Part shown: in pieces, positions 1 to 4,084 of the stretch | Position numbering within the stretch: the stretch's first letter is position 1 | How the letters are laid out: the number at the start of each line of letters is the position of its first letter | NCBI GenBank assembly: GCA_001797415.1 | Contig: MGPL01000126.1 | Coordinates: forward strand, 12,941 to 18,182 | DNA length: 5,242 bases | Direction of reading: 5' to 3' | Source: Deltaproteobacteria bacterium GWA2_55_10 | Lineage (GTDB): Bacteria; Desulfobacterota; GWC2-55-46 | Notes under the pieces: model-generated | Databases searched by the model: none | The model's input: the letters and a program-made list of their open reading frames with translations, nothing else | Told to the model about the DNA's origin: nothing | Program-made: the position numbers and the translations under genes

Positions 1-123
1 GAGCTCCACCCCATCGAGGCCGAGCGTTATCTGGTAGAGGAATACCGCGATATTGACCGAAAGGAGAGCGACCGTAACGTATGGATAGGTGCTCGAAGGT
101 ATGTTGTCCCTTAAAGGTATCAT
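1..123 (-). CDS. Rhomboid-family intramembrane serine protease, N-terminal 41 residues (3' end outside window)
   Basis: The first 41 residues of a membrane protein are seen. They begin MIPLRDNIPS, continue STYPYVTVALLSVNIAVFLY as the first transmembrane helix, then QITLGLDGVEL. The MIPLRDNIPS opening followed by a hydrophobic helix with an internal Asn is characteristic of one bacterial rhomboid group. Those proteases cut substrates within the membrane using a Ser-His pair, but these catalytic residues lie beyond the window and cannot be checked. The ATG at 121-123 overlaps the TGA stop (120-122) of the upstream lipoprotein gene as ATGA, so the two are probably translationally coupled. A GGAG lies just before the start, too close to be an ideal ribosome binding site. 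The opposite strand is also open here (37 codons to a TAA at 112-114), but the rhomboid match and the overlap decide the strand. Identity is quite sure; activity is not shown. Confidence 0.9.
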   Translation of the reverse strand, partial: MIPLRDNIPSSTYPYVTVALLSVNIAVFLYQITLGLDGVEL

Positions 124-623
124 GCTCCAGGCCTTTGGCCCTGCCCCAAACGCGGGCGGGCCGAACCAGGCTCAATGCCCCTTTCCATCGCAAAGGCAGT
201 TATCGCCATCTCTGTCTGATATATTATCTCAAAGGCCGTGGTCTTGTCCTTGGAAATAAAGCCCCTCTTCGCGTTCACGCTCATCCTCGTAAGGGTAGGC
301 GTAAGCCTCTCCAGCGTGACAGTGATTTTGTGCACCCTTGTCCGCGCGATTATCTCGACGCTTAAAGCATTACGCTCGACCTTGATGACCTTGAGCGACA
401 TGTCCCTGGCCGCCTTGAGCGCCCCCCTCTCTACCTCCTCGACCGGGTTTGTCATCGTCCTGTAGGCTATGTTGGTGACGGTATAGGAGATGCCCCCTCC
501 GGCCCCGGCTATGACGGCAGGCAGGGCAATGGGCAGCAGGGGGGCGACAGGGGCCGCGCACCCGTGCGCAAAAAAGAGGATTCCGGCAAGCAGCAGCGCT
601 TTTATCAGGCGTGAACCGGCCAT
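120..623 (-). CDS. DUF3568-like lipoprotein
   Basis: A 167-residue exported protein. A positively charged start (MAGSRLIK) precedes a hydrophobic stretch and FFAHGC, giving a probable lipoprotein signal peptide with Cys22 as the lipidated residue. The -3 position is Ala rather than the usual Leu, so the lipobox is slightly weak. After it comes a short hydrophobic, glycine-rich segment (about residues 29-47, with AGAGGG) and then NPVEEVERGALKAARDM and an alternating beta-rich region to about residue 125. This is the layout of the small DUF3568 lipoprotein family, whose function is unknown. A Pro/Gly/Arg-rich tail of about 18 residues closes the protein. The start is supported by GGGAGGG (627-633) four bases upstream. 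It is the first gene of a pair with the rhomboid protease, overlapping it by four bases. A functional link between them is only inferred from that coupling. Confidence 0.87.
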   Translation of the reverse strand: MAGSRLIKALLLAGILFFAHGCAAPVAPLLPIALPAVIAGAGGGISYTVTNIAYRTMTNPVEEVERGALKAARDMSLKVIKVERNALSVEIIARTRVHKITVTLERLTPTLTRMSVNAKRGFISKDKTTAFEIIYQTEMAITAFAMERGIEPGSARPRLGQGQRPGA

Positions 624-692
624 GCGCCCTCCCGGGGACCGTCAAGAAACGCAGCAAATTTTAAAAGCTCGCTGAAAAACGCAGTTTTAATT

Positions 693-824
693 CAGGCTGC
701 TCAAAAAGCTCCATATGCGAGGCCCCAGTTAAATCGGGGAGCGAGGAATGAGGCGTACTCTTTCCGCACGTCACAGTGACGAGCTTTGAGGCCAACAAAG
801 CAGATGGACTTTTTCAGCAGCCTG
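693..824. repeat. 132-bp imperfect terminal inverted-repeat element (MITE/REP-like)
   Basis: The ends are complementary. The left arm 693-718 (caggctgct, aaaaag, tccat, tgc) pairs with the right arm 800-824 over 23 of 25 positions, with one bulged base (709) and two mismatches. The 81-bp interior holds a perfect palindrome CGTCAC-A-GTGACG (769-781), a cccc/gggg mini-hairpin (723-739) and GAGGCC in direct orientation (719-724 and 788-793). No credible reading frame is contained. The arms could fold into a long hairpin in DNA or RNA. I believe similar 'caggctgctgaaaaag' repeats occur in many copies in Desulfobacterota and Nitrospirota genomes, but that is from memory and not checked. No target-site duplication is clear. 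It occupies most of the 309-bp gap between the lipoprotein start and the nitroreductase. Confidence 0.72.
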
Positions 825-833
825 TTAATTATA

Positions 834-854
834 CCAGAGGGGAAACCTCCCTGG
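834..854. other. Small imperfect hairpin next to the inverted-repeat element
   Basis: The sequence ccag-agggg-aaa-cctcc-ctgg can form a nine-pair stem with one mismatch, one G-T wobble and a three-base loop. It lies just outside the right arm of the inverted repeat and upstream of the probable nitroreductase promoter. No T-run follows on either strand, so it is not a convincing terminator. It may be a remnant of the repeat or chance. Confidence 0.25.
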
Positions 855-866
855 AGCCCGCCGTTA

Positions 867-894
867 TTGACAGCAATTCGTAATCTGATAGGCT
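867..894 (+). promoter_or_regulatory. Probable sigma70 promoter of the nitroreductase-tpx operon
   Basis: A perfect -35 hexamer TTGACA (867-872) is followed after 16 bp by TAGGCT (889-894), which keeps the key T1, A2 and T6 positions of a -10 box. Transcription would begin near 901, about 32 bases before the nitroreductase ATG. The -10 is weak, which would suit activation or a low basal level. No other good promoter is seen before the gene. Confidence 0.45.
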
Positions 895-901
895 TTAGGT
901 A

Positions 902-914
902 GGGTCCCGGACCC
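902..914. promoter_or_regulatory. 13-bp perfect palindrome GGGTCC-C-GGACCC at the predicted transcription start
   Basis: Two six-base arms flank a single C. The palindrome begins at or next to the predicted start site and ends six bases before the AGGAGG ribosome binding site (921-926). It could be a repressor operator or a small 5' stem that affects translation. No regulator gene lies beside it, so its role is inferred from position alone. Confidence 0.35.
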
Positions 915-932
915 AAAGCGAGGAGGTCCAGA

Positions 933-1568
933 ATGGAAACCCTACAGGCGATAAAAGAACGGCGCGCGATCAATTTCTTCGACCCCGCAAGGCCCCTGCC
1001 CCCGGACGCGCTTACAGAGCTCCTGCAACTGGCGAACCTTTCGCCGTCGTCCTTCGGCCTCCAGCCGTGGAAGGTAGTGGCCGTAACGGACCCTGAGCGG
1101 AAAAAGACGCTCCGCAGGTGCGCCATGAACCAGCAAAAGGTCGAAGAGGCCCCGGCCGTGCTTATAATGATAGCCGACCCGAACGGCGTCGAGGAGAACA
1201 TGGACAGGATGCTCGAGAGCTGGCAGGAGTTGGGCTACATGAAACCCGAGATGCGAAAGGCCTACTCCGAGATGATGCTCGGCCTCTACGGCGCGAGGGA
1301 CTCGCTCACCAGGCGATTATTCGCCGTAAAGAACACGGCCCTGTTCGCGATGACTTTCATGATAGCGGCTAAAGGAACGGGGATAGAGACCCATCCAATG
1401 GACGGATTTGACGAGGCTTGCATAAAGAAGGAGTTCAACATACCCGAGGACAAGATAATACCTATGCTGGTGGCTGCCGGGTACCTGAAGCCGGGCGTAA
1501 ACCTGCTTCCAAGGGCATTCCGGCGGGAGCTCGATGAGTTCGTAAGCTACCAGTCCTATCGAAAGTGA
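933..1568 (+). CDS. Nitroreductase-family FMN oxidoreductase
   Basis: A 211-residue protein of normal length for the NfsB/YdgI-type nitroreductase family, homodimeric FMN enzymes that use NAD(P)H to reduce nitro compounds, quinones or similar acceptors. The N-terminal IKERRAINFF (Arg10-Arg11) and SPSSFGLQPWKVV (37-49) match the FMN phosphate and isoalloxazine binding segments. The block at 133-160 (KNTALFAMTFMIAAKGTGIETHPMDGFD) and PMLVAAGY (177-184) match the second FMN region and the family's central helix and strand. A basic RAFRREL segment near the C-terminus is also typical. The ATG has an AGGAGG six bases upstream. It is the first gene of an operon with tpx, seven bases downstream, whose ribosome binding site overlaps this stop codon. 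Pairing with a peroxidase points to redox or electrophile stress; the physiological substrate cannot be told from sequence. Confidence 0.92.
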   Translation: METLQAIKERRAINFFDPARPLPPDALTELLQLANLSPSSFGLQPWKVVAVTDPERKKTLRRCAMNQQKVEEAPAVLIMIADPNGVEENMDRMLESWQELGYMKPEMRKAYSEMMLGLYGARDSLTRRLFAVKNTALFAMTFMIAAKGTGIETHPMDGFDEACIKKEFNIPEDKIIPMLVAAGYLKPGVNLLPRAFRRELDEFVSYQSYRK

Positions 1569-1575
1569 GGACGCC

Positions 1576-2106
1576 ATGGAAAGAAAGGACAGGATAACAT
1601 TTGCGGGCAAGCCGGTCACTCTCATCGGTCCCGAGCTCAAGGCAGGCGACAAGGCGCCGAATTTCATACTGGTCGATACCGATTTGAACGAGCTCACGCT
1701 CAAGGACTTCCAGGACAAGGTAAAGCTCATAAGCGTTGCCGTCTCAATCGACACGAGCGTTTGCGACGCGCAGCTCAGGAAGTTCAACGAGCAGGCCGCG
1801 TCCCTCGGCAAGGACGTAGTGGTCCTGAACGTGACAATGGACCTGCCGTTTGCGCTTAAGAGGTTCTGCGGCACGGCCGGAATAGACAGGGCAAAAGCCC
1901 TCTCTGACTACAGGTACGCTTCGTTCGGAGAGAACTACGGGGTCTTGATGAAGGACTTGCGGCTCCTTGCCAGATCGGTCTTCGTTGCGGACGTATACAA
2001 TACGCTGACATACGTGGAGATAGTCTCTGAGGCCACTTATGACGTCAACTTCGACAACGCCATAAGGGCCGCGAAAGAGCTTATCTCAAGGGGCAGGGCG
2101 GCGTAA
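1576..2106 (+). CDS. tpx: Thiol peroxidase (Tpx, atypical 2-Cys peroxiredoxin)
   Basis: A 176-residue peroxiredoxin that reduces hydrogen peroxide and alkyl hydroperoxides, normally recycled by thioredoxin in the cytoplasm. The N-terminus ITFAGKPVTLIG is the Tpx beta-hairpin. SIDTSVCDAQLRKFN carries the peroxidatic Cys63 with Thr60, and MDLPFALKRFCG carries the resolving Cys98. The 35-residue spacing fits the intramolecular disulfide of Tpx. Arg133 in LARSVFV is in the place of the conserved active-site Arg. The C-terminal YVEIVSEATYDVNFDNAIRAAKEL matches the family end, extended by a short basic tail. Translation uses GAGG (1567-1570), which overlaps the nitroreductase TGA, five bases before the ATG, so the genes are cotranscribed and probably coupled. 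It ends 18 bases before the convergent reductase gene, with no clear terminator between. Confidence 0.95.
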   Translation: MERKDRITFAGKPVTLIGPELKAGDKAPNFILVDTDLNELTLKDFQDKVKLISVAVSIDTSVCDAQLRKFNEQAASLGKDVVVLNVTMDLPFALKRFCGTAGIDRAKALSDYRYASFGENYGVLMKDLRLLARSVFVADVYNTLTYVEIVSEATYDVNFDNAIRAAKELISRGRAA

Positions 2107-2124
2107 GGCGCTCTGCCAGCCTGC

Positions 2125-2949
2125 TTAAGGCTTGTAATACTGCAGCTGCCTCGCATACGGCTCCACCATCTGAGTGAACCGCTGTACTTCCTTGTACTTC
2201 AAAGGCTGGAAGCCGCTTGCGGCCTCGGCGTTCTCATTGAGCTGCTCGACATTGTCGCACCCGACCACCGCCAGAGAGATGGGCTGCGTGAGCGCGTAGC
2301 TCAGCAGGAGCCTCTTCGGGGCCTGAAAAAGATTTTTCATGTAGACCTTCATCCCGACGATGGCAGTGTCCTTGGCGCTCGCGACCGGCACGACCTCGTC
2401 GAGGAAGCACTTGTAAAAGGGCTCCGCGGGGTTCACGGGCACGAGGACTGCGTCGAAATCAAAAGACTCGAGGCACTTCTTTATTACGGCCGGGTCGTGG
2501 TGGCCGCTGACGCCGATATGCTTAACGAGCCCTTTGGCCTTTGCCATTATGAAGCCTTCGAGCGCTCCATTGGGGCCGAAGATCTCGGAGATCTCCTCCT
2601 CTGTCCTCACATCGTGTATGTACCAGAGGTCGAGATAGTCGGTCTTCATGTTCCTCAAGCTCTCTTCAAGGTGATCGAGCACCCCTTTTTTGTCCCTCGC
2701 GTGGGACTTGCTGGCAAGGAAGACCTTGTCCCTTCGTTCCCTCAGGGCTAATCCGTAGTAGGACTCGCTTCCTGAATATGCCCTTGCGGATTCCATATAG
2801 TTGATGCCTAAGTCCAGCGCGGTATTGATGAGGGCGTCGGCCTCGTTCTCCCGTCCGAAGGTCCTCAAGACCCCCTCGCCGCCGAGCCCCAGCACTGTCA
2901 ACTCCGCGCCGGTTTTGCCGAATTTTCTTTTTGGTATGGGCCTTTCCAT
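2125..2949 (-). CDS. Aldo/keto reductase (short, 274 residues) with Glu in place of the usual catalytic Asp
   Basis: The fold is an NAD(P)H-dependent aldo/keto reductase barrel. It opens KRKFGKTGAELTVLGLGG, the usual start of the family, then shows GINYMESARAYSGSE (48-62), FLASKSHARD (77-86), DYLDLWYIHDV (104-114), KHIGVSGHH (143-151) and AVVGCDNVEQLNEN (227-240), the last near the cofactor phosphate site. Tyr58, Lys81 and His112 fill three of the four catalytic places. The fourth, Asp in the standard 'DTA..Y' motif, is Glu53. The open frame runs up to 3084, but homology begins only at the ATG 2947-2949, and the extra residues would overlap the divergent gene, so that ATG is chosen. An alternative ATG at 2971-2973 would add eight residues; neither has an ideal ribosome binding site (AAAGGCGG lies 13 bases upstream). 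Substrate unknown. It is convergent with tpx and divergent from the nuclease-like gene. Confidence 0.9.
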   Translation of the reverse strand: MERPIPKRKFGKTGAELTVLGLGGEGVLRTFGRENEADALINTALDLGINYMESARAYSGSESYYGLALRERRDKVFLASKSHARDKKGVLDHLEESLRNMKTDYLDLWYIHDVRTEEEISEIFGPNGALEGFIMAKAKGLVKHIGVSGHHDPAVIKKCLESFDFDAVLVPVNPAEPFYKCFLDEVVPVASAKDTAIVGMKVYMKNLFQAPKRLLLSYALTQPISLAVVGCDNVEQLNENAEAASGFQPLKYKEVQRFTQMVEPYARQLQYYKP

Positions 2950-2989
2950 AGTCTTAGTATAGCCGCCTTTCATCCTATTGAGAATTACA

Positions 2990-3018
2990 TTTATATAATA
3001 TCGCGGGTTCAAGGTAAA
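2990..3018 (-). promoter_or_regulatory. Probable promoter of the aldo/keto reductase
   Basis: On the minus strand, TTTACC (plus-strand 3013-3018) and TATAAA (2990-2995) are separated by exactly 17 bp, a fair sigma70 promoter. Its -35 touches the ATG of the divergent gene and its -10 overlaps that gene's -10. A second minus-strand TATACT (2956-2961) is too near the start codon to serve unless the message were leaderless. Confidence 0.4.
2994..2999 (+). promoter_or_regulatory. -10 box TATAAT of the nuclease-like gene
   Basis: A perfect TATAAT lies 18 bp before the ATG at 3018, implying a leader of about 12 bases with AAGG (3011-3014) as a short ribosome binding site. No good -35 is found 16-18 bp upstream; TTGAGA (2978-2983) is too close at 10 bp. 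An activator or a weak constitutive promoter is possible. Confidence 0.38.
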
Positions 3019-3788
3019 TGAGAAAAAACTCTCACCCTGTAGCGGCCATGCTCGAAAGAAGGGGTTTCGAGGTACTCCTGTCAAACCCCACAGAGTACCT
3101 CTTTTTTCCGCCTGACCTGGACAGGGCCTTTGAGGACGAGCTCTATGAGATGCTCAAGAAGTACTCCTTCAGGCTCTTTGTGCGGGAGGTCATAAAGAAC
3201 AGGCGGTCGTTCAAGTCAGGCGACCTCCTCAAGTATTCGAGCCTCGAATGGGTGGAGCGCTACCTGAAGTTCATCCTTGACCGGGGCGTTATCGAGGAGA
3301 CAGGCGTAGCGGCGTACAGGCTCAAATCCGAGGCCGTCTTCAGCTTCGGGGACACGCTTGAATGGTTCGCGGCAAATGTCTTTGAAAGGGAGTTCTCGTC
3401 ACCGGCTCTATGGGGGGTGCGCCTGGGCGGCGGCTCCGCGGGAGGCGACTACGATGTCATATCGTCGGTCGAAGGGAGGCTCGTCTACGTCGAGGTCAAG
3501 TCCTCTCCGCCGAAGAACATCGAAGAGGCTGAGGTAAATGCGTTCATCGCCAGGACGCTCGATCTCGCCCCTGACCTCGCCATCTTCATCGAGGATACGC
3601 GCCTTCGGATGAAGGACAAGATAATGCCCTTTTTCGAGAATCTGCTTCCGGGAAAGAGGTTCAGGAGGGTGGAGGAAGAGACCTTCTCAATAGAGGACCG
3701 GATATTCGTTACAAACAGCGGCCCCGGCCTGGTCAACAACCTGGCCCTGTGCATAAAGGAACGGCTCAGGAAGGGTTTCTGGGAGTGA
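3018..3788 (+). CDS. Uncharacterised protein with winged-helix-like segment and PD-(D/E)XK nuclease-like core
   Basis: A 256-residue cytoplasmic protein I do not recognise as a named family. Residues about 40-101 are helical and end in a pattern resembling a winged helix (VREVIKNRR, SGDLLKYSSLEWVERYLKFILDRGVIEE, then AAYRL as the wing). Residues about 110-192 look like a PD-(D/E)XK nuclease fold: helix with Glu115, LWGVRLGGG, then GGDYDVI (Asp144, Asp146), a short turn, and LVYVEVKSS (Glu159, Lys161), followed by a helix and DLAIFIED. The Asp, Glu-x-Lys and upstream Glu are in the usual order and spacing, so the metal site appears intact. The function could be DNA repair, recombination, or host defence; nothing nearby settles it. 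There is no signal peptide or membrane segment. The start at 3018 has AAGG three bases upstream; a Met at residue 11 has no ribosome binding site. It is the only plus-strand gene here, divergent from the aldo/keto reductase. Confidence 0.8.
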   Translation: MRKNSHPVAAMLERRGFEVLLSNPTEYLFFPPDLDRAFEDELYEMLKKYSFRLFVREVIKNRRSFKSGDLLKYSSLEWVERYLKFILDRGVIEETGVAAYRLKSEAVFSFGDTLEWFAANVFEREFSSPALWGVRLGGGSAGGDYDVISSVEGRLVYVEVKSSPPKNIEEAEVNAFIARTLDLAPDLAIFIEDTRLRMKDKIMPFFENLLPGKRFRRVEEETFSIEDRIFVTNSGPGLVNNLALCIKERLRKGFWE

Positions 3789-3797
3789 CTGGCTGGA

Positions 3798-3986
3798 TTA
3801 CTTGCCTATCCACTCGTCCCAGATGGCCTTTATCGCCAGAGGCATTACAATGGTCGAATCATCGCAGGCGATCTCTACCTGCGTATCAGCAGGGGCCCAG
3901 TTAGAGCCGAATAACTCTTGTGCCTCATCTTTTCTTGCCGCTATCAGGATGTCATCTGTCCCTGCAAGGTCTATCGCCCTGGCCAT
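3798..3986 (-). CDS. Small uncharacterised acidic protein, 62 residues
   Basis: Reads MARAIDLAGTDDILIAARKD, then EAQELFGSNWAPADTQVEIA, CDDSTIVMPLAIKAIWDEWI and GK. I do not recognise it. It is soluble and rather acidic, with one Cys, three Trp and an Ile/Trp-rich amphipathic C-terminus that may be a helix. Codon choice resembles the neighbouring genes, which favours a real gene over a shadow. The frame is open nine residues further to an ATG at 4013, but that ATG coincides with the predicted transcription start, whereas the ATG at 3986 has a strong AGGAGG (3993-3998) six bases upstream, so the shorter form is preferred. It lies 98 bases after the sensor kinase stop in the same direction, behind its own promoter with a response-regulator-type direct repeat. 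It is convergent with the nuclease-like gene, nine bases apart. Function unknown; a target of the two-component system is plausible. Confidence 0.68.
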   Translation of the reverse strand: MARAIDLAGTDDILIAARKDEAQELFGSNWAPADTQVEIACDDSTIVMPLAIKAIWDEWIGK

Positions 3987-3992
3987 ATCAGC

Positions 3993-3998
3993 CCTCCT
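3993..3998 (-). promoter_or_regulatory. Strong ribosome binding site AGGAGG that sets the start of the 62-residue protein
   Basis: On the minus strand AAAGGAGGG precedes the ATG at 3986, with six bases between AGGAGG and the ATG. The upstream in-frame ATG (4013) has only a GGAG two bases away. This is the main reason for choosing the downstream start and for believing the small gene is translated. Confidence 0.7.
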
Positions 3999-4019
3999 TT
4001 GAATAGCTTTCATGGCTCC

Positions 4020-4053
4020 ATTCTAACGATCAGGATATTAAGGGAAGATTAAG
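4020..4053 (-). promoter_or_regulatory. Response-regulator box CTTAAT-N5-CTTAAT with -10 TAGAAT, driving the small gene
   Basis: On the minus strand, two identical CTTAAT half-sites (plus-strand 4048-4053 and 4037-4042) are separated by CTTCC, giving an 11-bp period. Exactly 11 bp further is TAGAAT (4020-4025), a good -10. No separate -35 is present. Direct repeats of one helical turn that replace the -35, about 11 bp ahead of the -10, are the known layout for OmpR/PhoB-family activators, and CTTAAT-N5-CTTAAT equals the published PmrA/BasR box pattern. Transcription would start near 4013, with the AGGAGG about 15 bases inside. The regulator that binds here is inferred, not seen. Confidence 0.55.
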
Positions 4054-4084
4054 GGCGGAAAGCCCGCTGGAATTATTGGAATTT

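Noticed and set aside
1..114. Plus-strand open frame ending at TAA 112-114, resembling the C-terminus of a gene
   Set aside because: The minus strand of the same bases encodes an unmistakable rhomboid N-terminus starting in an ATGA overlap with the lipoprotein gene, so the plus-strand frame is a shadow.
131..141. GGCC-TTT-GGCC hairpin near the end of the lipoprotein gene
   Set aside because: Short, without a T-run, and within coding sequence just before the coupled rhomboid start, where termination would make little sense.
647..684. Repeated aaacgcag (647-654 and 677-684)
   Set aside because: An eight-base direct repeat in an AT-rich stretch without other structure is expected by chance at this scale.
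701..1201. Long minus-strand open frame of 166 residues across the intergenic gap and the nitroreductase
   Set aside because: Its first part lies antisense to the well-supported nitroreductase and its end is inside the inverted-repeat element; it has no family features.
2118..2132. Stem-loop agcct-gctta-aggct between tpx and the aldo/keto reductase as a bidirectional terminator
   Set aside because: Only five base pairs with no T-run on either side, and it overlaps the reductase coding end.
2950..3084. N-terminal extension of the aldo/keto reductase by 45 residues
   Set aside because: The added residues have no family similarity, would overlap the start of the divergent nuclease-like gene and would cross both predicted promoters.
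4053..4068. Hairpin GGGC/GCCC after the kinase stop as a rho-independent terminator
   Set aside because: The stem is four pairs and is followed by mixed TTAATCTT rather than a T-run; the direct-repeat regulator box explains that sequence better.
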